64,000 nucleotides of DNA from Loxodes magnus (lineage: Eukaryota; Ciliophora; Karyorelictea; Loxodida; Loxodidae): the NCBI GenBank assembly GCA_946699065.1, contig CAMPDV010000109.1:709527-773526 (forward strand), given 5' to 3'. Under the pieces are notes generated by a model. The model made no database searches. It was not told the DNA's origin and was given only the letters and a program-made list of their open reading frames with translations. The position numbers were made by a program, and so were the translations under genes. Positions 1-12,520 of the stretch are shown here, piece after piece. How positions within the stretch are numbered: the stretch's first letter is position 1; each line of letters starts with the position of its first letter.

Positions 1-1006
1 GGATAGATAAAGGTCAGAAAGGAACAAATTTTCCAAAAAAGATTAAAAATATAAAAGGGTTTTGAGAAAAAATTGGAATAAAAAAAATAAAGGATAAAAT
101 TTTCGATTTTGGTTTCGAATCATATTGATTTTGGGTTGTTCTAATTTTTTTTTAATTGGGTTGTGATAATTTTTTTGATTTTTGGGTAATGAAAAATTTT
201 TGTGATTTTTTAATTTTTGGAGTTAATAAAAGTATAAAAAGATCATGTTCAGCCTTACATTGTGAAAAATTTAATTTTTTTTTTTGCTAAGCTTATTAAT
301 AAAATATCTTTTTCGGACGGAAAGAACTTTAAAATATTTTTAAACTAAAGCTTTAAAAACGAATTCTTATTCGTTTAATGAATATACGATATCTGAAAAA
401 ATTTAAAATGTTTTCAAAATGAAAAAAGTGAAAATGCAATTTTGGCGTAAGAATTTAGTTCTACAGGAAAATTTTATAAGGAAAAAAGAAGGAAAATATT
501 TAGGTATAAAAAAATTTAAAAACATAGTAAAAAAGTTTTGGAATATATAAATATAAAATTCTAAAAAAAAATACTTAATATACTAATTTAAGTACTTATA
601 GCTTTCTAAAAAGAACGAAATAGAAACAATTAATAACAAAAAAAATATACAAAGTTCTCATATAGAAAAAACAAAATAAAAAAAAACGAATCTTGTTAAT
701 TTCATTATTAAAAAGATAAAAATCAGAAAAGCATAAAAAACGTTTGATAGAAAAAAGAAAAAATTTCAATTTAATTTATAAAAATATAAAATCCAATGCA
801 AAATGAATAATTTCAAAAAAAATGATTTAAATAATAAAATGAATGTATGCATGAAAAGTAAGAAATAAATTTTTTGAAAATTAAAAAAAAGCAAACTAAG
901 AATAGCAAGCAAAATTTTTAAGATAAATTTAAAAGATTATAAAATATCAAAAAAAAATTAGAATGATTTCTTAGTATAATGAATAAAAAAAATAATGAAG
1001 AGTAGC
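1..1006. other. Unique AT-rich left flank, no gene seen
   Basis: This stretch is AT-rich, non-repetitive at the kilobase scale, and carries no ORF I would defend. Positions about 100-235 are G/T-rich with loosely recurring TTTTGGGTTG-like and TTTTTGGGTAATG-like segments. The remainder is dominated by A-runs and short mixed A/T text. I see no tRNA, no splice-bounded reading frame, no telomeric repeat and no transposon terminus. It is most simply intergenic DNA beside the satellite block; a long intron or a decayed mobile element cannot be excluded. Confidence 0.6.
109..235 (+). repeat. Degenerate G/T-rich low-complexity stretch
   Basis: Recurring short words GATTTTGG, TTTTGGGTTGT, AATTGGGTTGTGA, GATTTTTGGGTAATG and TTTTTGG follow each other at irregular spacings of roughly 25-30 bases, separated by T-runs. 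This looks like a decayed short tandem repeat or plain simple sequence. The GGGTT words are not in a regular telomere-like register. Confidence 0.35.
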
Positions 1007-1084
1007 TTTTATAAAGTGATTAGGGATATTATATAAGTGTAAAAGAAAAGTAGGAAAAAGCATCTAGCGATCAGTAAGATATTT
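1007..1084 (+). repeat. Decayed monomer at the left edge of the 80-bp array
   Basis: The word TTTTATAAAGTG occurs at 1007 and again at 1091, 84 bases apart, and the second occurrence runs straight into the regular array. The text between (for example GTAAAAGAAAAGTAGG) resembles the purine-rich half of the monomer (GTAAAGTAAGAAAAG) but has many changes. I read it as a heavily mutated outermost monomer, as expected where exchange-based homogenisation no longer reaches. The alignment is by eye. Confidence 0.5.
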
Positions 1085-4000
1085 GTAAGTTTTTATAAAG
1101 TGAAGGAGTAAAGTAAGAAAAGAAGATAGAGTTTCAGTTTTAAGGAGTATGCTTTGAGAAGTAATAAGTATTTCGAAAAGTGAAGAAGTAAAGTAAGAAA
1201 AGAAGATAGAATTTCAGTTTTAAGGAGTATGCTTTGAGAAGTAATAAGTATTTCGAAAAGTGAAGAAGTAAAGTAAGAAAAGAAGATAGAATTTCAGTTT
1301 TAAGGAGTATGCTTTGAGAAGTAATAAGTATTTAGAAAAGTGAAGAAGTAAAGTAAGAAAAGAAGATAGAGTTTCAGTTTTAAGGAGTATGCTTTGAAAA
1401 GTAATAAGTATTTAGAAAAGTGAAGAAGTAAAGTAAGAAAAGAAGATAGAGTTTCAGTTTTAAGGAGTATGCTTTGAGAAGTAATAAGTATTTAGAAAAG
1501 TGAAGAAGTAAAGTAAGAAAAGAAGATAGAATTTCAGTTTTAAGGAGTATGCTTTGAGAAGTAATAAGTATTTAGAAAAGTGAAGAAGTAAAGTAAGAAA
1601 AGAAGATAGAGTTTCAGTTTTAAGGAGTATGCTTTGAGAAGTAAATAAGTATTTAGAAAAGTGAAGAAGTAAAGTAAGAAAAGAAGATAGAGTTTCAGTT
1701 TTAAGGAGTATGCTTTGAGAAGTAATAAGTATTTAGAAAAGTGAAGAAGTAAAGTAAGAAAAGAAGATAGAATTTCAGTTTTAAGGAGTATGCTTTGAGA
1801 AGTAATAAGTATTTAGAAAAGTGAAGAAGTAAAGTAAGAAAAGAAGATAGAATTTCAGTTTTAAGGAAGATGCTTTGAGAAGTAATAAGTATTTAGAAAA
1901 GTGAAGAAGTAAAGTAAGAAAAGAAGATAGAGTTTCAGTTTTAAGGAGTATGCTTTGAGAAGTAATAAGTATTTCGAAAAGTGAAGAAGTAAAGTAAGAA
2001 AAGAAGATAGAATTTCAGTTTTAAGGAGTATGCTTTGAGAAGTAATAAGTATTTCGAAAAGTGAAGAAGTAAAGTAAGAAAAGAAGATAGAATTTCAGTT
2101 TTAAGGAGTATGCTTTGAGAAGTAATAAGTATTTAGAAAAGTGAAGAAGTAAAGTAAGAAAAGAAGATAGAATTTCAGTTTTAAGGAGTATGCTTAGAGA
2201 AGTAATAAGTATTTAGAAAAGTGAAGAAGTAAAGTAAGAAAAGAAGATAGAGTTTCAGTTTTAAGGAGTATGCTTTGAGAAGTAATAAGTATTTCGAAAA
2301 GTGAAGAAGTAAAGTAAGAAAAGAAGATAGAATTTCAGTTTTAAGGAAGATGCTTTGAGAAGTAATAAGTATTTTGAAAAGTGAAGAAGTAAAGTAAGAA
2401 AAGAAGATAGAGTTTCAGTTTTAAGGAGTATGCTTTGAGAAGTAATAAGTATTTAGAAAAGTGAAGAAGTAAAGTAAGAAAAGAAGATAGAGTTTCAGTT
2501 TTAAGGAGTATGCTTTGTGAAGTAATAAGTATTTCGAAAAGTGAAGAAGTAAAGTAAGAAAAGAAGATAGAATTTCAGTTTTAAGGAGTATGCTTTGAGA
2601 AGTAATAAGTATTTCGAAAAGTGAAGAAGTAAAGTAAGAAAAGAAGATAGAATTTCAGTTTTAAGGAGTATGCTTTGAGAAGTAATAAGTATTTAGAAAA
2701 GTGAAGAAGTAAAGTAAGAAAAGAAGATAGAATTTCAGTTTTAAGGAGTATGCTTTGAGAAGTAATAAGTATTTAGAAAAGTGAAGAAGTAAAGTAAGAA
2801 AAGAAGATAGAGTTTCAGTTTTAAGGAGTATGCTTTGAAAAGTAATAAGTATTTAGAAAAGTGAAGAAGTAAAGTAAGAAAAGAAGATAGAGTTTCAGTT
2901 TTAAGGAGTATGCTTTGAGAAGTAATAAGTATTTAGAAAAGTGAAGAAGTAAAGTAAGAAAAGAAGATAGAATTTCAGTTTTAAGGAGTATGCTTTGAGA
3001 AGTAATAAGTATTTAGAAAAGTGAAGAAGTAAAGTAAGAAAAGAAGATAGAGTTTCAGTTTTAAGGAGTATGCTTTAAGAAGTAAATAAGTATTTAGAAA
3101 AGTGAAGAAGTAAAGTAAGAAAAGAAGATAGAGTTTCAGTTTTAAGGAGTATGCTTTGAGAAGTAATAAGTATTTAGAAAAGTGAAGAAGTAAAGTAAGA
3201 AAAGAAGATAGAATTTCAGTTTTAAGGAGTATGCTTTGAGAAGTAATAAGTATTTCGAAAAGTGAAGAAGTAAAGTAAGAAAAGAAGATAGAATTTCAGT
3301 TTTAAGGAGTATGCTTTGAGAAGTAATAAGTATTTCGAAAAGTGAAGAAGTAAAGTAAGAAAAGAAGATAGAATTTCAGTTTTAAGGAGTATGCTTTGAG
3401 AAGTAATAAGTATTTAGAAAAGTGAAGAAGTAAAGTAAGAAAAGAAGATAGAGTTTCAGTTTTAAGGAGTATGCTTTGAAAAGTAATAAGTATTTAGAAA
3501 AGTGAAGAAGTAAAGTAAGAAAAGAAGATAGAGTTTCAGTTTTAAGGAGTATGCTTTGAGAAGTAATAAGTATTTCGAAAAGTGAAGAAGTAAAGTAAGA
3601 AAAGAAGATAGAATTTCAGTTTTAAGGAGTATGCTTTGAGAAGTAATAAGTATTTCGAAAAGTGAAGAAGTAAAGTAAGAAAAGAAGATAGAGTTTCAGT
3701 TTTAAGGAGTATGCTTTGAGAAGTAATAAGTATTTCGAAAAGTGAAGAAGTAAAGTAAGAAAAGAAGATAGAATTTCAGTTTTAAGGAGTATGCTTTGAG
3801 AAGTAATAAGTATTTAGAAAAGTGAAGAAGTAAAGTAAGAAAAGAAGATAGAGTTTCAGTTTTAAGGAGTATGCTTTGAGAAGTAAATAAGTATTTAGAA
3901 AAGTGAAGAAGTAAAGTAAGAAAAGAAGATAGAGTTTCAGTTTTAAGGAGTATGCTTTGAGAAGTAATAAGTATTTAGAAAAGTGAAGAAGTAAAGTAAG

Positions 4001-5990
4001 AAAAGAAGATAGAATTTCAGTTTTAAGGAGTATGCTTTGAGAAGTAATAAGTATTTAGAAAAGTGAAGAAGTAAAGTAAGAAAAGAAGATAGAGTTTCAG
4101 TTTTAAGGAAGATGCTTTGAGAAGTAATAAGTATTTAGAAAAGTGAAGAAGTAAAGTAAGAAAAGAAGATAGAGTTTCAGTTTTAAGGAGTATGCTTTGA
4201 GAAGTAATAAGTATTTCGAAAAGTGAAGAAGTAAAGTAAGAAAAGAAGATAGAATTTCAGTTTTAAGGAGTATGCTTTGAGAAGTAATAAGTATTTCGAA
4301 AAGTGAAGAAGTAAAGTAAGAAAAGAAGATAGAATTTCAGTTTTAAGGAGTATGCTTTGAGAAGTAATAAGTATTTAGAAAAGTGAAGAAGTAAAGTAAG
4401 AAAAGAAGATAGAGTTTCAGTTTTAAGGAGTATGCTTTGAGAAGTAATAAGTATTTAGAAAAGTGAAGAAGTAAAGTAAGAAAAGAAGATAGAGTTTCAG
4501 TTTTAAGGAGTATGCTTTGAGAAGTAATAAGTATTTCGAAAAGTGAAGAAGTAAAGTAAGAAAAGAAGATAGAATTTCAGTTTTAAGGAAGATGCTTTGA
4601 GAAGTAATAAGTATTTTGAAAAGTGAAGAAGTAAAGTAAGAAAAGAAGATAGAGTTTCAGTTTTAAGGAGTATGCTTTGAGAAGTAATAAGTATTTAGAA
4701 AAGTGAAGAAGTAAAGTAAGAAAAGAAGATAGAGTTTCAGTTTTAAGGAGTATGCTTTGTGAAGTAATAAGTATTTCGAAAAGTGAAGAAGTAAAGTAAG
4801 AAAAGAAGATAGAATTTCAGTTTTAAGGAGTATGCTTTGAGAAGTAATAAGTATTTAGAAAAGTGAAGAAGTAAAGTAAGAAAAAAAGATAGAGTTTCAG
4901 TTTTAATGAAGATGCTTTGAGAAGTAATAAGTATTTAGAAAAGTGAAGAAGTAAAGTAAGAAAAGAAGATAGAATTTCAGTTTTAAGGAGTATGCTTTGA
5001 GAAGTAATAAGTATTTCGAAAAGTGAAGAAGTAAAGTAAGAAAAGAAGATAGAATTTCAGTTTTAAGGAAGATGCTTTGTGAAGTAATAAGTATTTAGAA
5101 AAGTGAAGAAGTAAAGTAAGTAAAGAAGATAGAATTTCAGTTTTAAGGAGTATGCTTTGAGAAGTAATAAGTATTTAGAAAAGTGAAGAAGTAAAGTAAG
5201 AAAAAAAGATAGAGTTTCAGTTTTAATGAAGATGCTTTGAGAAGTAATAAGTATTTAGAAAAGTGAAGAAGTAAAGTAAGAAAAGAAGATAGAATTTCAG
5301 TTTTAAGGAGTATGCTTTGAGAAGTAATAAGTATTTAGAAAAGTGAAGAAGTAAAGTAAGAAAAAAAGATAGAGTTTCAGTTTTAATGAAGATGCTTTGA
5401 GAAGTATTAAGTATTTAGAAAAGTGAATAAGTAAAGTAAGAAAAGAAGATAGAGTTTCAGTTTTAAGGAGTATGCTTTGAGAAGTAATAAGTATTTAGAA
5501 AAGTGAAGAAGTAAAGTAAGAAAAGAAGATAGAATTTCAGTTTTAAGGAAGATGCTTTGTGAAGTAATAAGTATTTAGAAAAGTGAAGAAGTAAAGTAAG
5601 TAAAGAAGATAGAATTTCAGTTTTAAGGAGTATGCTTTGAGAAGTAATAAGTATTTAGAAAAGTGAAGAAGTAGAGTAAGAAAAGAAGATAGAATTTCAG
5701 TTTTAAGGAGTATGCTTTGAGAAGTATTAAGTATTTAGAAAAGTGAAGAAGTAAAGTAAGAAAAGAAGATAGAATTTCAGTTTTAAGGAGTATGCTTAGA
5801 GAAGTAATAAGTATTAAGAAAAGTGAAGAAGTAAAGTAAGAAAAGAAGATAGAATTTCAGTTTTAAGGAGTATGCTTTGAGAAGTATTAAGTATTTAGAA
5901 AAGTGAAGAAGTAGAGTAAGAAAAGAAGATAGAATTTCAGTTTTAAGGAGTATGCTTTGAGAAGTAATAAGTATTTAGAAAAGTGAAGAA
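1085..5990 (+). repeat. Array subdomain 1: TTCGAA-rich monomers with block copies
   Basis: Monomers carrying TTTCGAAAA are frequent here and alternate with TTTAGAAAA monomers. Three 81-bp monomers (GTAAATAAG instead of GTAATAAG) at about 1641, 3082 and 3883 mark copied blocks; their separations of 1441 and 801 are whole numbers of monomers plus one base. A distinctive series (GGAAGATGC with TATTTTGAAAA, later GCTTTGTGAAG) near 2341-2520 recurs near 4582-4761 at an offset of about 2242. Monomers AAAAAAGATAGAG with TTAATGAAGATGC first appear near 4880. Confidence 0.75.
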
Positions 5991-8900
5991 GTAAAGTAAG
6001 AAAAGAAGATAGATTTTCGTTTTAAGGAGTATGCTTTGAGAAGTAATAAGTATTTAGAAAAGTGAAGAAGTAAAGTAAGAAAAAAAGATAGAGTTTCAGT
6101 TTTAAGGAGTATGCTTTGAGAAGTAATAAGTATTTAGAAAAGTGAAGAAGTAAAGTAAGAAAAAAAGATAGAGTTTCAGTTTTAATGAAGATGCTTTGAG
6201 AAGTAATAAGTATTTCGAAAAGTGAAGAAGTAAAGTAAGAAAAGAAGATAGAATTTCAGTTTTAATGAAGATGCTTTGAGAAGTAATAAGTATTTAGAAA
6301 AGTGAAGAAGTAAAGTAAGAAAAGAAGATAGAATTTCAGTTTTAATGAAGATGCTTTGAGAAGTAATAAGTATTTAGAAAAGTGAAGAAGTAAAGTAAGA
6401 AAAAAAGATAGAGTTTCAGTTTTAATGAAGATGCTTTGAGAAGTAATAAGTATTTAGAAAAGTGAAGAAGTAAAGTAAGAAAAGAAGATAGATTTTCGTT
6501 TTAAGGAGTATGCTTTGAGAAGTAATAAGTATTTAGAAAAGTGAAGAAGTAAAGTAAGAAAAGAAGATAGAGTTTCAGTTTTAAGGAGTATGCTTTGAGA
6601 AGTAATAAGTATTTAGAAAAGTGAAGAATTAAAGTAAGAAAAGAAGATAGAGTTTCATTTTTAAGGAGTATGCTTTGAGAAGTAATAAGTATTTCGAAAA
6701 GTGAAGAAGTAAAGTAAGAAAAAAAGATAGAGTTTCAGTTTTAATGAAGATGCTTTGAGAAGTAATAAGTATTTAGAAAAGTGAAGAAGTAAAGTAAGAA
6801 AAGAAGATAGAGTTTCAGTTTTAATGAAGATGCTTTGAGAAGTAATAAGTATTTAGAAAAGTGAAGAAGTAGAGTAAGAAAAGAAGATAGATTTTCGTTT
6901 TAAGGAGTATGCTTTGAGAAGTAATAAGTATTTAGAAAAGTGAAGAAGTAAAGTAAGAAAAGAAGATAGAGTTTCAGTTTTAAGGAAGATGCTTTGTGAA
7001 GTAATAAGTATTTAGAAAAGTGAAGAATTAAAGTAAGAAAAGAAGATAGAATTTCAGTTTTAAGGAGTATGCTTTGAGAAGTAATAAGTATTTTGAAAAG
7101 TGAAGAAGTAAAGTAAGAAAAGAAGATAGAATTTCAGTTTTAAGGAGTGTGCTTTGAGAAGTATTAAGTATTTAGAAAAGTGAATAAGTAAAGTAAGAAA
7201 AGAAGATAGAGTTTCAGTTTTAAGGAGTATGCTTTGTGAAGTAATAAGTATTTAGAAAAGTGAAGAAGTAAAGTAAGAAAAGAAGATAGAGTTTCAGTTT
7301 TAAGGAGTATGCTTTGAGAAGTAATAAGTATTTAGAAAAGTGAAGAATTAAAGTAAGAAAAGAAGATAGAGTTTCAGTTTTAAGGAGTATGCTTTGAGAA
7401 GTAATAAGTATTTAGAAAAGTGAAGAATTAAAGTAAGAAAAGAAGATAGAGTTTCAGTTTTAAGGAGTATGCTTTGAGAAGTAATAAGTATTTAGAAAAG
7501 TGAAGAATTAAAGTAAGAAAAGAAGATAGAGTTTCATTTTTAAGGAGTATGCTTTGAGAAGTAATAAGTATTTCGAAAAGTGAAGAAGTAAAGTAAGAAA
7601 AAAAGATAGAGTTTCAGTTTTAATGAAGATGCTTTGAGAAGTAATAAGTATTTAGAAAAGTGAAGAAGTAAAGTAAGAAAAGAAGATAGAATTTCAGTTT
7701 TAAGGAGTATGCTTTGAGAAGTAATAAGTATTTCGAAAAGTGAAGAAGTAAAGTAAGAAAAGAAGATAGAATTTCAGTTTTAATGAAGATGCTTTGAGAA
7801 GTAATAAGTATTTAGAAAAGTGAAGAAGTAAAGTAAGAAAAGAAGATAGAATTTCAGTTTTAATGAAGATGCTTTGAGAAGTAATAAGTATTTAGAAAAG
7901 TGAAGAAGTAAAGTAAGAAAAGAAGATAGAATTTCAGTTTTAATGAAGATGCTTTGAGAAGTAATAAGTATTTCGAAAAGTGAAGAAGTAAAGTAAGAAA
8001 AAAAGATAGAGTTTCAGTTTTAATGAAGATGCTTTGAGAAGTAATAAGTATTTAGAAAAGTGAAGAAGTAAAGTAAGAAAAGAAGATAGATTTTCGTTTT
8101 AAGGAGTATGCTTTGAGAAGTAATAAGTATTTAGAAAAGTGAAGAAGTAAAGTAAGAAAAGAAGATAGAGTTTCAGTTTTAAGGAAGATGCTTTGTGAAG
8201 TAATAAGTATTTAGAAAAGTGAAGAATTAAAGTAAGAAAAGAAGATAGAATTTCAGTTTTAAGGAGTATGCTTTGAGAAGTAATAAGTATTTTGAAAAGT
8301 GAAGAAGTAAAGTAAGAAAAGAAGATAGAATTTCAGTTTTAAGGAGTGTGCTTTGAGAAGTATTAAGTATTTAGAAAAGTGAAGAAGTAAAGTAAGAAAA
8401 GAAGATAGAGTTTCAGTTTTAAGGAGTATGCTTTGAGAAGTAATAAGTATTTAGAAAAGTGAAGAAGTAAAGTAAGAAAAGAAGATAGAGTTTCAGTTTT
8501 AAGGAGTATGCTTTGAGAAGTAATAAGTATTTAGAAAAGTGAAGAATTAAAGTAAGAAAAGAAGATAGAGTTTCAGTTTTAAGGAGTATGCTTTGAGAAG
8601 TAATAAGTATTTAGAAAAGTGAAGAATTAAAGTAAGAAAAGAAGATAGAGTTTCAGTTTTAAGGAGTATGCTTTGAGAAGTAATAAGTATTTAGAAAAGT
8701 GAAGAATTAAAGTAAGAAAAGAAGATAGAGTTTCAGTTTTAAGGAGTATGCTTTGAGAAGTAATAAGTATTTAGAAAAGTGAAGAAGTAAAGTAAGAAAA
8801 AAAGATAGAGTTTCAGTTTTAATGAAGATGCTTTGAGAAGTAATAAGTATTTAGAAAAGTGAAGAAGTAAAGTAAGAAAAGAAGATAGAATTTCAGTTTT

Positions 8901-10030
8901 AAGGAGTATGCTTTGAGAAGTAATAAGTATTTCGAAAAGTGAAGAAGTAAAGTAAGAAAAGAAGATAGAATTTCAGTTTTAAGGAGTATGCTTTGAGAAG
9001 TAATAAGTATTTCGAAAAGTGAAGAATTAAAGTAAGAAAAGAAGATAGAATTTCAGTTTTAAGGAGTATGCTTTGAGAAGTAATAAGTATTTAGAAAAGT
9101 GAAGAAGTAAAGTAAGAAAAAAAGATAGAGTTTCAGTTTTAATGAAGATGATTTGAGAAGTAATAAGTATTTAGAAAAGTGAAGAAGTAAAGTAAGAAAA
9201 GAAGATAGAATTTCAGTTTTAAGGAGTATGCTTTGAGAAGTAATAAGTATTTAGAAAAGTGAAGAAGTAAAGTAAGAAAAGAAGATAGAATTTCAGTTTT
9301 AAGGAAGATGCTTTGAGAAGTAATAAGTATTTAGAAAAGTGAAGAAGTAAAGTAAGAAAAGAAGATAGAGTTTCATTTTTAAGGAGTATGCTTTGAGAAG
9401 TAATAAGTATTTCGAAAAGTGAAGAAGTAAAGTAAGAAAAAAAGATAGAGTTTCAGTTTTAATGAAGATGCTTTGAGAAGTAATAAGTATTTAGAAAAGT
9501 GAAGAAGTAAAGTAAGAAAAAAAGATAGAGTTTCAGTTTTAATGAAGATGCTTTGAGAAGTAATAAGTATTTTGAAAAGTGAAGAAGTAAAGTAAGAAAA
9601 GAAGATAGAATTTCAGTTTTAAGGAGTATGCTTTGAGAAGTAATAAGTATTTCGAAAAGTGAAGAAGTAAAGTAAGAAAAGAAGATAGAGTTTCAGTTTT
9701 AAGGAAGATGCTTTGTGAAGTAATAAGTATTTAGAAAAGTGAAGAAGTAAAGTAAGAAAAGAAGATAGAATTTCAGTTTTAAGGAGTATGCTTTGAGAAG
9801 TATTAAGTATTTAGAAAAGTGAAGAAGTAAAGTAAGAAAAGAAGATAGAATTTCAGTTTTAAGGAGTATGCTTTGAGAAGTATTAAGTATTTAGAAAAGT
9901 GAAGAAGTAAAGTAAGAAAAAAAGATAGAGTTTCAGTTTTAATGAAGATGCTTTGAGAAGTAATAAGTATTTAGAAAAGTGAAGAAGTAGAGTAAGAAAA
10001 GAAGATAGATTTTCGTTTTAAGGAGTATGC
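5991..10030 (+). repeat. Array subdomain 2: 79-bp ATTTTCGTTTTAAGG monomers
   Basis: Within otherwise 80-bp monomers, a one-base-shorter variant reading GATTTTCGTTTTAAGG in place of GAATTTCAGTTTTAAGG occurs near 6012, 6491, 6891, 8091 and 10011, and once far away near 26645. The variant AGAATTAAAG first becomes common here. Series near 6890-7150 and 8090-8350 match closely (79-bp monomer, then GGAAGATGC with TTTGTGAAG, then TATTTTGAAAA, then GGAGTGTGC), indicating a copied block of a few hundred bases at an offset of about 1200. Confidence 0.7.
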
Positions 10031-11699
10031 TTTGAGAAGTAATAAGTATTTAGAAAAGTGAAGAAGTAAAGTAAGAAAAGAAGATAGAGTTTCAGTTTTA
10101 AGGAAGATGCTTTGTGAAGTAATAAGTATTTAGAAAAGTGAAGAATTAAAGTAAGAAAAGAAGATAGAATTTCAGTTTTAAGGAGTATGCTTTGAGAAGT
10201 ATTAAGTATTTAGAAAAGTGAAGAATTAAAGTAAGAAAAGAAGATAGAATTTCAGTTTTAAGGAGTATGCTTTGAGAAGTAATAAGTATTTAGAAAAGTG
10301 AAGAAGTAAAGTAAGAAAAGAAGATAGAATTTCAGTTTTAAGGAGTATGCTTTGAGAAGTATTAAGTATTTAGAAAAGTGAAGAAGTAAAGTAAGAAAAG
10401 AAGATAGAATTTCAGTTTTAAGGAGTAAGCTTTGAGAAGTAATAAGTATTTAGAAAAGTGAAGAAGTAAAGTAAGAAAAAAAGATAGAGTTTCAGTTTTA
10501 ATGAAGATGCTTTGAGAAGTAATAAGTATTTAGAAAAGTGAAGAAGTAAAGTAAGAAAAGAAGATAGAATTTCAGTTTTAAGGAGTATGCTTTGAGAAGT
10601 AATAAGTATTTAGAAAAGTGAAGAAGTAAAGTAAGAAAAGAAGATAGAATTTCAGTTTTAAGGAAGATGCTTTGTGAAGTATTAAGTATTTAGAAAAGTG
10701 AAGAAGTAAAGTAAGAAAAGAAGATAGAGTTTCAGTTTTAAGGAGTATGCTTTGAGAAGTAATAAGTATTTAAAAAAGTGAAGAATTAAAGTAAGAAAAG
10801 AAGATAGAGTTTCAGTTTTAAGGAGTATGCTTTGAGAAGTAATAAGTATTTAGAAAAGTGAAGAATTAAAGTAAGAAAAGAAGATAGAGTTTCAGTTTTA
10901 AGGAGTATGCTTTGAGAAGTAATAAGTATTTAGAAAAGTGAAGAATTAAAGTAAGAAAAGAAGATAGAGTTTCAGTTTTAAGGAGTATGCTTTGAGAAGT
11001 AATAAGTATTTAGAAAAGTGAAGCAATAAAGTAAGAAAAGAAGATAGAATTTCAGTTTTAAGGAGTATGCTTTGAGAAGTATTAAGTATTTAGAAAAGTG
11101 AAGAAGTAAAGTAAGCAAAGAAGATAGAATTTCAGTTTTAAGGAGTATGCTTTGAGAAGTATTAAGTATTTAGAAAAGTGAAGAAGTAAAGTAAGAAAAG
11201 AAGATAGAATTTCAGTTTTAAGGAGTAAGCTTTGAGAAGTAATAAGTATTTAGAAAAGTGAAGAAGTAAAGTAAGAAAAAAAGATAGAGTTTCAGTTTTA
11301 ATGAAGATGCTTTGAGAAGTAATAAGTATTTAGAAAAGTGAAGAAGTAAAGTAAGAAAAGAAGATAGAATTTCAGTTTTAAGGAGTATGCTTTGAGAAGT
11401 AATAAGTATTTAGAAAAGTGAAGAAGTAAAGTAAGAAAAGAAGATAGAATTTCAGTTTTAAGGAAGATGCTTTGTGAAGTATTAAGTATTTAGAAAAGTG
11501 AAGAAGTAAAGTAAGAAAAGAAGATAGAGTTTCAGTTTTAAGGAGTATGCTTTGAGAAGTAATAAGTATTTCGAAAAGTGAAGAAGTAAAGTAAGAAAAA
11601 AAGATAGAGTTTCAGTTTTAATGAAGATGCTTTGAGAAGTAATAAGTATTTAGAAAAGTGAAGAAGTAAAGTAAGAAAAGAAGATAGAGTTTCAGTTTT

Positions 11700-12520
11700 A
11701 AGGAGTATGCTTTGAGAAGTAATAAGTATTTAGAAAAGTGAAGAAGTAAAGTAAGAAAAGAAGATAGAATTTCAGTTTTAAGGAGTATGCTTTGAGAAGT
11801 ATTAAGTATTTAGAAAAGTGAAGAAGTAAAGTAAGAAAAGAAGATAGAATTTCAGTTTTAAGGAGTATGCTTTGAGAAGTATTAAGTATTTAGAAAAGTG
11901 AAGAAGTAGAGTAAGAAAAGAAGATAGAATTTCAGTTTTAAGGAGTATGCTTTGAGAAGTAATAAGTATTTAGAAAAGTGAAGAAGTAAAGTAAGAAAAG
12001 AAGATAGAATTTCAGTTTTAAGGAGTATGCTTTGAGAAGTATTATGTATTTAGAAAAGTGAAGAAGTAGAGTAAGAAAAGAAGATAGAATTTCAGTTTTA
12101 AGGAGTATGCTTTGAGAAGTATTAAGTATTTAGAAAAGTGAAGCAATAAAGTAAGAAAAGAAGATAGAATTTCAGTTTTAAGGAGTATGCTTTGAGAAGT
12201 ATTAAGTATTTAGAAAAGTGAAGAAGTAAAGTAAGAAAAGAAGATAGAATTTCAGTTTTAAGGAGTATGCTTTGAGAAGTATTAAGTATTTAGAAAAGTG
12301 AAGAAGTAAAGTAAGAAAAGAAGATAGAATTTCAGTTTTAAGGAGTAAGCTTTGAGAAGTAATAAGTATTTAGAAAAGTGAAGAATTAAAGTAAGAAAAG
12401 AAGATAGAGTTTCAGTTTTAAGGAGTATGCTTTGAGAAGTAATAAGTATTTAGAAAAGTGAAGAATTAAAGTAAGAAAAGAAGATAGAGTTTCAGTTTTA
12501 AGGAGTATGCTTTGAGAAGT
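11700..12520 (+). repeat. Block repeated 4880 bp downstream (left copy)
   Basis: The rare monomers GTATTATGTATT (12041) and GAAGCAATAAAG (12141) are followed by GGAGTAAGC near 12341. The same order is found at 16921, 17021 and 17221, a constant offset of 4880 bases or 61 monomers. The interval between contains the two 2080-bp blocks, so the 4880-bp step is a larger unit that includes them. Boundaries are approximate. Confidence 0.7.

Noticed and set aside
109-235. Interstitial telomeric repeat (GGGTT words)
   Set aside because: The words are irregularly spaced and differ from each other; there is no tandem register of any known telomere unit.
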